This document shows positions 32,762-40,965 of a stretch of DNA of 64,000 bases, piece by piece. The DNA comes from Actinomadura harenae (GTDB lineage Bacteria; Actinomycetota; Actinomycetes; Streptosporangiales; Streptosporangiaceae). The stretch spans positions 1-64,000 of the forward strand of contig NZ_RFFG01000025.1 of NCBI RefSeq assembly GCF_003696215.1. The letters are read 5' to 3'. Position 1 is the first letter of the stretch. Each line of letters begins with the position of its first letter. The notes beneath the pieces are model-generated. The model searched no databases, was not told where the DNA came from, and worked only from the letters and a program-made list of their open reading frames with translations. The position numbers and the translations under genes were made by a program.

Positions 32762-32856
32762 TCAGGCGATCGGGCTGGTCAGGCGGTATGGGACTGGTCA
32801 GGGGGTCGGGCTGGTCAGGCGGTATGGGACTGGTCAGGCGATGGGGCTGGTCAGGG
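32762..32856. repeat. CTGGTCAGG tandem array
   Basis: CTGGTCAGG occurs at 32775, 32794, 32811, 32830 and 32847, spaced alternately by 19 and 17 bp. A 33-bp block is perfectly duplicated (32770-32802 and 32806-32838). The array forms the 3' end of the leftward tetR gene and the gap to trpS. Confidence 0.9.
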
Positions 32857-33460
32857 CCGGGAGGACGGCCTTGACCAGCTCGTCCGGCCCGACCCCGGAC
32901 GGCGGCTCCGGCGTGGCCGGGATCCCGCGCAGCAGGTGGTTCAGGACGGTCTCGTGGCACACGCCGACCATCATCGCGGCGATGGCGTCCACCGGCGCGG
33001 ACGCCGCGACCCGGCCCAGGTCCCGCTCGGCGCGCAGCCAGGCGGCCAGGCGGTCACGCCAGCCCTCGCCGGGCGGGTGGGCGGCGGCGATCCGGGCCAG
33101 GAACTCGGGCCGTCCGAGCAGCCCGGACAGCGCGGGCACCACGGCCCGGTGGAACGCCAGGCCGTACTCGAGGTGGGCGCGCACACCGTCCGCGAGCCGG
33201 CCCTCGCCGGACACGGGCAGCGCCGGAAGGCCGCGCTCGACGTCCTGGACCCACGCCCACCATGCCTCGGTGAGCAGCTCGTCCTTGTCGGAGAAGTGGT
33301 TGTACAGGACGCCGTCGGCGACCCCGGCGGCGCGGGCGATCGCGCGGACCGTCAGGTCGGCCATGCCGCGCTCGGAGATGAGGCGCTCGGCCGTCGCCAC
33401 CAGGTGGTCGCGCAGGCTGCGGTCGCCGTCACGCACCGCCGCCGCTGTTCTCGGGGACAT
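32834..33460 (-). CDS. TetR-family regulator coupled to a methyltransferase
   Basis: The 208-residue TetR protein has its HTH at about 15-60 (HLVATAERLISERGMADLTV, AGVADGVLYNHFSDKDELL), followed by a ligand domain. Its last residues (LPALTSPIA) are encoded in the CTGGTCAGG repeat array, so the C-terminus may have been reshaped by repeat slippage. Its ATG shares a base with the stop of the upstream methyltransferase gene (TGATG), giving a coupled two-gene operon. Confidence 0.88.
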   Translation of the reverse strand: MSPRTAAAVRDGDRSLRDHLVATAERLISERGMADLTVRAIARAAGVADGVLYNHFSDKDELLTEAWWAWVQDVERGLPALPVSGEGRLADGVRAHLEYGLAFHRAVVPALSGLLGRPEFLARIAAAHPPGEGWRDRLAAWLRAERDLGRVAASAPVDAIAAMMVGVCHETVLNHLLRGIPATPEPPSGVGPDELVKAVLPALTSPIA

Positions 33461-34302
33461 CAGCTCCCATCGTAGTGCGCGGTCACCAGCCAGGCCGTCC
33501 CGCGCGTCGTGACGCCGTCCGGCCTCTCGAAGCGGGCCATCTCGCGGTGGACGGCCTCGCGCGCGGCGGCGACGGCCCCGGGTTCGGCCTTCGAGAACGC
33601 GAACGCGATCGGGCCCCAGCCGCAGAAGAACTCCGTCGCGTCCGCGGCGTCCCGGCCCCAGATCTGCGGCGCCTCGACGTGCCGGATGCCGATGCCCGTG
33701 TAGCCCGCCCTGGTCAGGACGTCCTCGGTGTGCGCAGGGTCGGCGAACGAGGTCGGGCCCGTGCCGTCCGCGCCGGTGGCCGGCCGGACCGCGCCCAGCG
33801 CCTGCGTCGTCGCCTTCAGGAGCGTCCCCATGTCGGTGCCCGCCAGGGACGTCAGGCAGGCGAAGGCGAGCCGTCCGCCGGGCCGGAGCGCGGTGCCGAT
33901 GTTCGCGAACGCGGCGACGGGGTCGGTGAAGAACATGATCCCGAACCGGCTCAGCATGAGGTCCGCGGACGCCGGGGCGAAGGGGTGGACCTGCGCGTCG
34001 CCCCGCTCGAACCGCGCGTTCGCGACGTCCTCGGCCCCGGCCCGTTCGCGCGCCCGCGCGAGCATCGGCTCCGAGAGGTCCACGCCGAGCGCGCTCGCCC
34101 CGCGCCGCGCGGCCAGCCGGGTGAGCTGCCCGTTCCCGCAGCCGATGTCGAGGACGTCGTCGCCGTCCCGGACGTGCGCGAGGAGAGGGTCGTTCATGCC
34201 CTGGTTGAGCCGGTCATAGCGGTCGTGGTGCGCGGCCCAGTGCTCGCCCTCGCCGCCGTTCCACGCCTCGGACTGCGCGGTGTTCACGATCTGCCCGGTC
34301 AT
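33460..34302 (-). CDS. SAM-dependent class I methyltransferase
   Basis: The 280-residue methyltransferase has motif I VLDIGCGNGQL, an acidic VDLSEPM at the end of strand 2, and RFERGDAQ and FGIMFFTDP for later motifs. The type is UbiE/Methyltransf_25-like, acceptor unknown. It leads an operon with the downstream TetR gene. Two TetR-type palindromes with ATGAAC/GTTCAT arms lie 12 bp upstream of its ATG, so the coupled regulator probably autoregulates the pair. Confidence 0.88.
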   Translation of the reverse strand: MTGQIVNTAQSEAWNGGEGEHWAAHHDRYDRLNQGMNDPLLAHVRDGDDVLDIGCGNGQLTRLAARRGASALGVDLSEPMLARARERAGAEDVANARFERGDAQVHPFAPASADLMLSRFGIMFFTDPVAAFANIGTALRPGGRLAFACLTSLAGTDMGTLLKATTQALGAVRPATGADGTGPTSFADPAHTEDVLTRAGYTGIGIRHVEAPQIWGRDAADATEFFCGWGPIAFAFSKAEPGAVAAAREAVHREMARFERPDGVTTRGTAWLVTAHYDGS

Positions 34303-34314
34303 GTCGTCCTCCTT

Positions 34315-34344
34315 ATGAACATGTGTTCATGAACGTATGTTCAT
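34315..34344. promoter_or_regulatory. Two overlapping ATGAAC...GTTCAT operators
   Basis: ATGAACA-TG-TGTTCAT (34315-34330) shares two bases with ATGAAC-GTAT-GTTCAT (34329-34344). The centres are 14 bp apart, suitable for two TetR dimers. Confidence 0.75.
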
Positions 34345-34386
34345 AATGAGACGGCGTCAAGGACCGGACGTCCCGGTGGGCCGGCC

Positions 34387-35007
34387 TCAGGCCGGGGACG
34401 CCGCGTTCGCCAGGCGGATCAGCGCCGCGCGCAGACGGTCCTCGCCCAGCTCGGGGAGCAGGGCGGAGACGTGCTCGGCGCTGAGGGCGGCGAGGAGCCC
34501 GTGGGCGGCGGCCTCCGGGTCCGGGTCGCCGTCCAGCAGGAGCGTCAGGTGGCGGTGCCAGAACCGGTACGCGCCGATGCGGTACCGCGCGCCGGGGGAG
34601 GCGGTCTCCGACATCCGCACCAGCGACAGGTGTTTCAGCAGGTGATCGAGGTAGGCGAGGAGGAACGCCTCGACCCGCTTGCCCTGTGCCGCCCCCTGCC
34701 CGAGCGGCGGCGGGCCACTCAGGATCGCCTCCTGGAGGTCGCGCTCGCGGGCGTCCAGCAGCGCGACGGCGAGGCCCGCCTTGTCGCCGAAGCGGCGGAA
34801 CAGCGTCCCCTTGCCGACCCCGGCCGCCGTGGCGACCTGGTCCATGGACACGCCCTCGGGGCCGTGCTCGGCGAACAGCCGGGCCGCGGCCTCGAGCACG
34901 GCCGCGCGGTTGCGCGCGGCGTCCGCGCGCTCCCTGGGCGGCGGCGTGCGCAGCAGCTCCAATGGCGTTGCATAACCGGACCGTGGTCCGTTACTGTCCT
35001 CAGGCAC
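34387..35007 (-). CDS. TetR-family regulator
   Basis: The TetR protein has HTH elements AVLEAAARLFAEHGPEGVSM and AGVGKGTLFRRFGDKAGL. Its effector domain contains ARYRIGAYRFWHRHLTLLL. The start is uncertain: GTG 35007 gives 206 residues but places one operator-like palindrome inside the gene. TTG 34962 would leave both palindromes upstream but lacks a ribosome site. It is divergent from the rhodanese-like gene and probably controls it. Confidence 0.82.
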   Translation of the reverse strand: MPEDSNGPRSGYATPLELLRTPPPRERADAARNRAAVLEAAARLFAEHGPEGVSMDQVATAAGVGKGTLFRRFGDKAGLAVALLDARERDLQEAILSGPPPLGQGAAQGKRVEAFLLAYLDHLLKHLSLVRMSETASPGARYRIGAYRFWHRHLTLLLDGDPDPEAAAHGLLAALSAEHVSALLPELGEDRLRAALIRLANAASPA

Positions 35008-35025
35008 GAAACGGACTATAGTCCG
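34977..35025. promoter_or_regulatory. Paired CGGAC palindromes between tetR and rhodanese gene
   Basis: CGGACC-GT-GGTCCG (34977-34990) and the perfect CGGACTATAGTCCG (35012-35025) share CGGAC/GTCCG arms with centres 35 bp apart. They are probable operators of the adjacent TetR protein. Confidence 0.65.
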
Positions 35026-35044
35026 ATTCTCGAGAGGACGTGGC

Positions 35045-35372
35045 ATGACCGCACTCATCACCCGCGACGAGCTCAGGGCCGCCATCGACGGCGGCGAGGT
35101 CACGGTCGTGGACGCGCTGGGCGGCGAGTACTGGGCGAAGCGGCACCTGCCCGGCGCGATCCCCCTGAACCCGGGGCGAGGTGGACGCCGAGGCGCCGAA
35201 CCGCCTGCCCGACCGCGACGCCGCGATCGTCACCTACTGCTCGAACGAGGCGTGCCCCAACAGCGGCCAGGTCGCCGACCGGCTGACCGCGCTCGGCTAC
35301 CGCGACGTCCGCAAGTACAAGGAGGGCATCCAGGACTGGACGGAGGCGGGCCTCCCCACCGAGTCCGCCTGA
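35045..35372 (+). pseudogene. Rhodanese-domain protein, single-base frameshift
   Basis: From ATG 35045 the frame reads MTALITRDELRAAIDGG through HLPGAIPLNPG. It then shifts; the correct continuation (EVDAEAPNRL, IVTYCSNEACPNSG, YKEGIQDWTEAGLP) is in the next frame. One surplus G in the GGGG run at 35173-35176 accounts for it. The restored protein would be a single rhodanese domain of about 108 residues with the active-site Cys in TYCSNEAC. It may be a real mutation or a homopolymer sequencing error. It is controlled, probably, by the divergent TetR. Confidence 0.75.
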
Positions 35373-35400
35373 CCGCCGTCACTAAGGACGTTCTCGCAGG

Positions 35401-35862
35401 TCAGGGGGCCGGGGTCGTGGCGGCGATCTCGGCCTCCTCGGCGGCGCGCCGGTCGTAGGCGTCCCGCGCGGCGGCGATGGCGCCCTTGTGGGTCTCGGTC
35501 CAGTCGACGAGGGCCTTGATGGTCGAGTGCAGGCTCGCGCCCAGCGGCGTCAGCGAGTAGTCGACGCGCGGCGGGACGACCGGGTGGACGGTCCGGTGGA
35601 CGAGCCCGTCCCGCTCCAGGTGCCGGAGCGTGCGGGTGAGCATCCGCTGGCTCACGCCCTGGACCGCCCGGCGCAGCTCGGTGAAGCGCAGGCTGCGCTC
35701 GTCCAGCAGCGCGATCACCAGCAGCGACCACTTGTCCGCGACGCGGTCGAGGATCTGCCGGGTCTCGCAGTCCTCCCGCGAGTCCCAGTGCGAGATGTCG
35801 AAGCCCTGGTCGGGGGCGGTATCCGCGCAGTAACCGGGGGACTTTGAAGTGCCGTCTTCCAT
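35401..35862 (-). CDS. HxlR-family regulator
   Basis: The 153-residue winged-helix protein matches HxlR/YtcD regulators: CETRQILDRVADKWSLLVIA, the recognition part FTELRRAVQGVSQRMLTRTL, and the RTVHPVVPPRVDYSLTPLG wing. An N-terminal Cys (CETRQ) is at a position used as redox sensor in some relatives. It is divergent from an MFS exporter with a clear HxlR-type inverted repeat between them, so it should regulate that exporter. Confidence 0.9.
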   Translation of the reverse strand: MEDGTSKSPGYCADTAPDQGFDISHWDSREDCETRQILDRVADKWSLLVIALLDERSLRFTELRRAVQGVSQRMLTRTLRHLERDGLVHRTVHPVVPPRVDYSLTPLGASLHSTIKALVDWTETHKGAIAAARDAYDRRAAEEAEIAATTPAP

Positions 35863-35888
35863 GGACGTCGATGGTGCCTCACGATGCT

Positions 35889-35911
35889 GTCGGTATCAAG
35901 AGGTAACCGAC
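35889..35911. promoter_or_regulatory. HxlR-type operator
   Basis: GTCGGTATC and GTAACCGAC are separated by AAGAG. Arms pair at seven of nine positions, with the GGTA...TACC-like core usual for HxlR proteins. It lies between the divergent hxlR and exporter genes. Confidence 0.65.
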
Positions 35912-35961
35912 GGGCCCATGGGGAACCGTCGTTCACGCTGCCGGAAGAGGTGTCGGGACCG

Positions 35962-37383
35962 ATGAGTACGACTGCGCGCCGCTGGGGCGCGCTCCTGGTG
36001 TTGTCCGGGGCGATCTTCCTCGAGGGGATCGACATAGCGATGCTGAACGTCGCCCTGCCGTCGATCCGGGAGGATCTGGGGCTGTCCTCCGCCGCGCTGA
36101 GCGGCGTCGTCAGCGCCTACGTCCTCGGGTACGGCGGGTTCATGCTGCTCGGCGGCCGCGCGGCCGACCTGTTCGGACGCCGCCGCATGTTCCTGTCCTG
36201 GCTCGTGGTGTTCGTGGTGTTCTCCGGGCTCGGCGGCCTGGCGACCGAGGGCTGGATGCTGCTCGCCGCGCGTTTCGCGACCGGCGTCGCGGCCGCGTTC
36301 CTCGCCCCCGCCGGACTGTCGCTGGTCACCGCCGCGTTCCCCGAGGGCCCCGAGCGGACCCGCGCGCTGTCGGTGTACGCCGCGACGGCCGCGGGCGGCT
36401 TCACGCTCGGCCTCGTCGCGGGCGGCCTGCTCACCCCGCTGGGCTGGCGCTGGGTGTTCTTCGCGCCGGTCATCCTGTCCCTCGTCATCCTGGCCGCCGC
36501 AGTCCCGCTCGTCGGGGACGACGCGGAGAACGACCGCGGACGCCTGGACGTCCCGGGCGCGCTGCTCGCCACGACCTCGATGTCCGCGCTGGTCTACGGG
36601 GTCGTCCGGCTGGAGCACGCCGCGGACGGCCCGCTGGTCACCGCCGCCGTGTTCGCCGCCGGGATCGTCCTGCTGACGGCGTTCGTCCTGGTCGAGCGGC
36701 GGGTCAAGGAGCCCTTGGTGAGGCTCGGCGCCCTGCGCTCCGCGCCGCTCGTGCGCGCGAACCTGACCGCGCTGCTCTTCGTCGGCGCGTTCGGCGGCTT
36801 CCAGCTCCTCATGACCATCTACCTTCAGGAGATCCGGGGCTGGACGCCGATGCAGACCGGCCTCACCATGCTCGTCGCCGGGCTGGACCTCGTCCTCGCG
36901 CCCACCCTGACGCCCCGCCTGGTCAACCGGTTCGGCGTCGCCCCGGTCATCCTCGGCGCGATGCTCCTGGCCGCCGCCTGCTACGCCATCTTCCTGGGCG
37001 CCGGCCTGCACTGGACCTACGTCACGATGCTCCCCGGGCTGGCCCTCCTCGGACTGGCCTTCACCTTCGGCTACGGCCCCCTGACCATGGCCGCCACCGA
37101 AGGCGTGGACGAGTCGGAGCAGGGCCTCGCGGGCGGACTGCTCTACACGTCCATCCAGTTCGGAACGGCACTGGGCGTCTCCATCGTCACCGCGGTCAAC
37201 GTCGCGTCCCTCACCGGCACCACTCCCGGCGAGGCGCTCGACGCCCTCCACACCGCCATGACCGTCCCCGTGGGCGCCGCCGTCGCCGGAGCCGTCGTCA
37301 TCTCCCTCGGCCTCCGCCGCCGTCGCGCGACCGCCGAGGCCGGATCGGCGCCTGTCCCCGAGCCCGTCCGATCCGAGGTCTGA
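35962..37383 (+). CDS. DHA2-type MFS drug exporter
   Basis: The protein (473 residues from ATG 35962) is a 14-helix DHA2 exporter: GIDIAMLNVALPSIREDLGL in helix 1, GRAADLFGRRRMFLSWLV as motif A, and AATAAGGFTLGLVAGGLLTP as motif C. The substrate is unknown. GAAGAGG lies upstream of the chosen ATG. It is divergent from the HxlR gene and probably induced through it. Confidence 0.9.
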   Translation: MSTTARRWGALLVLSGAIFLEGIDIAMLNVALPSIREDLGLSSAALSGVVSAYVLGYGGFMLLGGRAADLFGRRRMFLSWLVVFVVFSGLGGLATEGWMLLAARFATGVAAAFLAPAGLSLVTAAFPEGPERTRALSVYAATAAGGFTLGLVAGGLLTPLGWRWVFFAPVILSLVILAAAVPLVGDDAENDRGRLDVPGALLATTSMSALVYGVVRLEHAADGPLVTAAVFAAGIVLLTAFVLVERRVKEPLVRLGALRSAPLVRANLTALLFVGAFGGFQLLMTIYLQEIRGWTPMQTGLTMLVAGLDLVLAPTLTPRLVNRFGVAPVILGAMLLAAACYAIFLGAGLHWTYVTMLPGLALLGLAFTFGYGPLTMAATEGVDESEQGLAGGLLYTSIQFGTALGVSIVTAVNVASLTGTTPGEALDALHTAMTVPVGAAVAGAVVISLGLRRRRATAEAGSAPVPEPVRSEV

Positions 37384-37445
37384 TCTGGGTGCCTCGCGTG
37401 CGGGCGGGGCCCCGGATCGTCGGTGGCACATGGCAGGATGCGGGA

Positions 37446-37880
37446 ATGATCGAGATTGGTGCGCTTCGTCCCGACGACCGTGACGCCTGGGAGGTGCTCG
37501 CGCGTGGGTACAAGGCCTTCTACCGCACCGAGGTCCCCGACGAGGGGTACGACCTCGCGTGGGAGCGGCTCCTGAAGGGCGACGAGGTGTTCGGGCTCGG
37601 CGCGCGCCTCGACGGACGCCTCGTCGGCATCACGCACTACCTGTTCCACGTCACGGTCTGGGACGAGGGCGGCTGCTACCTCCAGGACCTGTTCGTCGAC
37701 GACACGGTCCGCGGACGCGGCGTCGCGCGCAAGCTCATCGAGGCCGTCGCCGAGGCCGCGCGCGAGCGGGGCATGGCGCGCCTGTACTGGACGACACAGG
37801 AGCACAACGCGACCGCACGGCACCTGTACGACAAGGTCGCCCAGTACAAGGGGTTCCTCCGCTACGACTACCCGCTCTGA
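37446..37880 (+). CDS. GNAT-family N-acetyltransferase
   Basis: The 144-residue protein has the GNAT core: acetyl-CoA pyrophosphate loop in LFVDDTVRGRGVARKLI (R-G-x-G-V-A), beta-strand LYWTTQEHN, and a final FLRYDYPL. The acceptor is unknown. ATG 37446 follows AGGATGCGGG. The next gene begins one base after its stop, so they are co-transcribed. Confidence 0.9.
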   Translation: MIEIGALRPDDRDAWEVLARGYKAFYRTEVPDEGYDLAWERLLKGDEVFGLGARLDGRLVGITHYLFHVTVWDEGGCYLQDLFVDDTVRGRGVARKLIEAVAEAARERGMARLYWTTQEHNATARHLYDKVAQYKGFLRYDYPL

Positions 37881-37881
37881 C

Positions 37882-38979
37882 ATGGCCGCCACCCTCGGAC
37901 GACGTGAACTGAACCGGGCCCTCCTCGCCCGGCAGATGCTGCTGCGCCGCCACCGCGCGGGCGTGCTGGAGACGATCGAGCACCTGGTCGGGATGCAGGC
38001 GCAGGCGCCGAACCCGCCCTACCTCGGCCTCTGGACGCGCCTCGAGGAGTTCGACTTCGACGAGCCCGGACGGCTGCTGCACGAGCGCCAGGCCGTCCGC
38101 ATGGTGCTCATGCGCGGCACGCTGCACCTGGTCAGCGCCCGTGACGCGCTCAGGATCCGGCCGCTCACCCAGACCGTCCTCGACGGCTACCTGCGCGGCC
38201 GGCGCTCGCCGCACGGCCTGGACGGCGTCGACCTCGACGCGCTCCGTGAGGCCGCTCGCGACCTGGTGACCGCCGAACCCCTGTCGGACAAGCAGGTGCG
38301 GGAGGCGCTCGCCGAGCGCTTCCCCGGGCACGACGCCGCGGACCTCAACTGGGCGGCGCGCTGCATGCTGCCGCTCGTCCAGGTGCCGCCGCGCGGGGTC
38401 TGGGGATCGTCCGGCCTGGCCCGGCACACCGTTCTGGACGCCTGGCTCGGCGAGCCCCTGGCCGAGCCGGACGTCGAGGCCCTCGTGCTGCGCTACCTGG
38501 CCGCGTTCGGGCCCGCGAGCGTGGCCGACGCGCAGCACTGGTCCGGCCTGACCAGGCTCGGCGAGGTCTTCGGACGGCTCGGACCGCGCCTGCTCACCTT
38601 CAGGGACGAGAACGGCCGCGTGCTGTACGACGTGCCGGAGGCGCCCCGCCCGGACGCCGGAACGCCCGCGCCCGTCCGGTTCGTCCCGGAGTTCGACAAT
38701 CTCACCCTGGCGCACGCCGACCGGACCCGGATCGTCAGCGAGGAGCACCGCAAGCGGCTGTTCACGGTGAACGGGATCATCCGCGCGGCCGTCCTCGTGG
38801 ACGGATTCGTGCGCGGCATGTGGAAGGCCGAGGCCAAGCGCGGCTCCGCGACGCTCCGGATCGAGGCGTTCGCCCCCATCCCGGACGCCACGCGCGAGGA
38901 GCTCACGGCCGAGGGCCTGCGCCTGCTCGAGGCCGCCTACCCGAAGGCCGCCGACCGCGGCGTGGTCTTCACAACGTGA
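37882..38979 (+). CDS. AlkZ/AlkX-like winged-helix DNA glycosylase (HTH_42)
   Basis: A 365-residue member of the HTH_42 (DUF1006) superfamily, which includes AlkZ and E. coli YcaQ/AlkX. These are monofunctional glycosylases that unhook alkylated bases and interstrand crosslinks. The catalytic QxQ signature of the AlkZ branch is present as Gln39-Ala-Gln41 in VGMQAQAPNPP, whereas the AlkX branch has QxD. Other family blocks are VRMVLMRGTLHLV and FVPEFDNLTLAHADRTRI. It is one base after the GNAT gene. Its end overlaps the convergent YjbR gene by 11 bp. Confidence 0.82.
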   Translation: MAATLGRRELNRALLARQMLLRRHRAGVLETIEHLVGMQAQAPNPPYLGLWTRLEEFDFDEPGRLLHERQAVRMVLMRGTLHLVSARDALRIRPLTQTVLDGYLRGRRSPHGLDGVDLDALREAARDLVTAEPLSDKQVREALAERFPGHDAADLNWAARCMLPLVQVPPRGVWGSSGLARHTVLDAWLGEPLAEPDVEALVLRYLAAFGPASVADAQHWSGLTRLGEVFGRLGPRLLTFRDENGRVLYDVPEAPRPDAGTPAPVRFVPEFDNLTLAHADRTRIVSEEHRKRLFTVNGIIRAAVLVDGFVRGMWKAEAKRGSATLRIEAFAPIPDATREELTAEGLRLLEAAYPKAADRGVVFTT

Positions 38980-39349
38980 GCCGGTCGGAGAGGCGTTTCG
39001 GGGCCAGCAGCCGGTAGCTCTCGGTGGCCAGCTCGGCGATCTCCTCCCAGTCGATGTCGGGGAGGTCGAGCCGGACGCCGACCCACCCGTGCTGGCCCAT
39101 GTAGGGCACGCTGAAGAAGCGCTCGGGATCGGACCCGAGGAGCGCCTGCTGCTCGTCCAGCGTGACCTTCAACCAGAGCGACACGCGATCGTCGCCCTGG
39201 TGCCCGTCCAGGTACCAGCCGAACGTCTTCCTCCGCACGCGGAAGGTCACGTACGGGCCGTGCCCGGACTCGGTGGCGCTCGCTTCCGGGAGGCCCGCGC
39301 AGATCTCGGTGAGCCGGGCCTTGCGCCGCTCGGTCTCCTTCTCGTCCAT
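38969..39349 (-). CDS. MmcQ/YjbR family DNA-binding-fold protein
   Basis: The 126-residue protein matches the MmcQ/YjbR family (CyaY-like fold, double-wing DNA-binding proposed). Features are a LPEASATESGHGPYVTFRVR N-part, FGWYLDGHQ, LWLKVTLDEQQALLGSDPER, and the usual PYMGQHGWVGVRL followed by IDWEEIAELATESYRLLAPK. Function is uncertain. ATG 39349 is chosen; ATG 39358 is also possible. It is convergent and slightly overlapping with the glycosylase gene. Confidence 0.88.
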   Translation of the reverse strand: MDEKETERRKARLTEICAGLPEASATESGHGPYVTFRVRRKTFGWYLDGHQGDDRVSLWLKVTLDEQQALLGSDPERFFSVPYMGQHGWVGVRLDLPDIDWEEIAELATESYRLLAPKRLSDRLTL

Positions 39350-39380
39350 GCCCGCCATCATGCGCGACGGCACCGACAGT

Positions 39381-40019
39381 TCAGGCGTCCAGGTACCGCA
39401 GAACGGCCAGGACGCGCCGGTGGTCGCCCGGCGCGGGCGGGAGGCCGAGCTTGCTGAAGATGTTCGCGACGTGCTTCTCCACGGCGCGTTCGGACACCAC
39501 CAGGGCCCCCGCGATCGCGGCGTTCGAGCGTCCCTCGGCCATGAGCCCGAGCACCTCGCGCTCGCGCGGCGTCAGGCCCGGCAGCTTCCGGCGCTCCCCG
39601 CCGAGCAGGTGCGCGACGACCTCGGGGTCGAGCGCCGTCCCGCCGTCCGCGACGCGCCGCAGCGCCGTCTCGAACTCGTCGAGATCGGACACGCGTTCCT
39701 TGAGCAGGTAGCCGACCCCGGACGGCGTCCCCGCGAGCAGCTCGGCCGCGTACCCGGGCACGATGTGCTGCGAGAACAGCAGGACGCCGACGGACGGGTG
39801 GTCGCGGCGCAGCGCGAGCGCGGCCCGCAGGCCCTCGTCGGTCCAGCCCGGCGGCATCCGGACGTCGACGACCGCGACGTCCGGGGCGTGCTCGGCGACG
39901 GCCGCGACCAGGGCGTCCCCGTCGCCGACCGCCGCGGCGACCTCGTGCCCGCGCATCCGCAGCAGCTGGACGAGGCCGTCCCGCAGGACCACCGCGTCCT
40001 CGGCGATCACGAGGCGCAT
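39381..40019 (-). CDS. NarL/LuxR-type response regulator (orphan)
   Basis: The 212-residue regulator has a receiver domain (MRLVIAEDAVVLRDGLVQLL, phospho-acceptor Asp in VAVVDVRMPP, Lys in GYLLKERV). The C-terminal LuxR HTH reads LTPREREVLGLMAEGRSNAA and VSERAVEKHVANIFSKLGL. No histidine kinase gene is adjacent, so its partner lies elsewhere. The 169-bp region upstream, to the marR gene, shows no further gene. Confidence 0.9.
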   Translation of the reverse strand: MRLVIAEDAVVLRDGLVQLLRMRGHEVAAAVGDGDALVAAVAEHAPDVAVVDVRMPPGWTDEGLRAALALRRDHPSVGVLLFSQHIVPGYAAELLAGTPSGVGYLLKERVSDLDEFETALRRVADGGTALDPEVVAHLLGGERRKLPGLTPREREVLGLMAEGRSNAAIAGALVVSERAVEKHVANIFSKLGLPPAPGDHRRVLAVLRYLDA

Positions 40020-40188
40020 CGGCGTCACGGCGTACGCGGGGAAAAGGGCATGGTCACGGCGGGGGCCTCCGGGGCGGGCTGTGCACGATCGTTCGCGCTC
40101 CACGGTAGCGATCCGCCGAGACGGCCCGCACGACACTCCACCTTCGGACGGGCGGGAACAGGGTTCGGACGGCCCCGGCGTTCGGGTC

Positions 40189-40773
40189 TCAGGCGGCGTC
40201 GCAGTCCGGGGCGCCGGGACCGTCGTCCAGACCGGCGTCGCTGGGGCAGAGGCCGACGGTGGGCACGGCCGGCTCGGCGTCGGTGGGGCAGACGGGGGTG
40301 TCCGGGCAGACCGGGACGTCCGGGTCGAGGCCGGTGAGCAGGGTGGTGAGGACGTCGTCGAAGGACACGAGCTGCTCGGGAGTGAGCCGGTCGAACACCA
40401 GGCGGCGGACCTCGCCGACGTGCCCCGGCGCGGCCTTCTCGACGACCGCCATGCCCTCGTCGGTCAGGGACGCGATGATCGCGCGCCGGTCCTCGGGGTG
40501 GCGGCTGCGCTCCACCCAGCCGTTGGCCTGGAGCTTGTTGACCGCGTGCGACAGGCGGCTCGGGGACGCGCGGACGACCGTGGCCAGCTCGGTCATCGTG
40601 AGCGACCGGCCGGGCGCCTCCGAGAGCATCGCCAGGATCAGGTAGTAGCTGAAGGGCAGGCCCTCATCGCGGCCGAGCTGCCGCTCCATCGCCTCCGACA
40701 GCAGCCGGGAGAACGCGACGAAGGCGCGCCAGGTCCGCTGCTCCTCCTCGTCGAGCCACCGGGTGTCCGTCAT
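40189..40773 (-). CDS. MarR-family regulator with Cys-Pro-rich tail
   Basis: Residues 1-145 are a normal MarR winged helix (SYYLILAMLSEAPGRSLTMT, VRASPSRLSHAVNKLQANGW, HPEDRRAIIASLTDEG wing). The protein then extends by about 45 residues containing four Cys in VPVCPD, TPVCPT, VGLCPS and PDCDAA. Most MarR proteins lack such a tail, which could bind metal or sense thiol oxidation (inference). A TTGAA/TTCAA palindrome 14 bp upstream is the likely autoregulatory operator. No partner gene is obvious. Confidence 0.88.
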   Translation of the reverse strand: MTDTRWLDEEEQRTWRAFVAFSRLLSEAMERQLGRDEGLPFSYYLILAMLSEAPGRSLTMTELATVVRASPSRLSHAVNKLQANGWVERSRHPEDRRAIIASLTDEGMAVVEKAAPGHVGEVRRLVFDRLTPEQLVSFDDVLTTLLTGLDPDVPVCPDTPVCPTDAEPAVPTVGLCPSDAGLDDGPGAPDCDAA

Positions 40774-40786
40774 GGCCCCATCGTAC

Positions 40787-40798
40787 TTGAAGTTTCAA
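40787..40798. promoter_or_regulatory. MarR operator
   Basis: TTGAA-GT-TTCAA, a short perfect dyad 14 bp before the marR ATG, typical of actinobacterial MarR sites. Confidence 0.65.
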
Positions 40799-40965
40799 TG
40801 ATTCGGCCGCACTGCTCCCGGGAAAACCCTCGAAGGCGGACGGAGGGTGCAGATCGGACGTCCGGGGGCCGCGCCGCCCCCGGCGTGTCGCACCAGGCCG
40901 GTCCGGCCCGGCGGGCGGATCGACGGGCGGATCGGCGGATCAGGGCCGGACCCGGCCCGCCCGGC

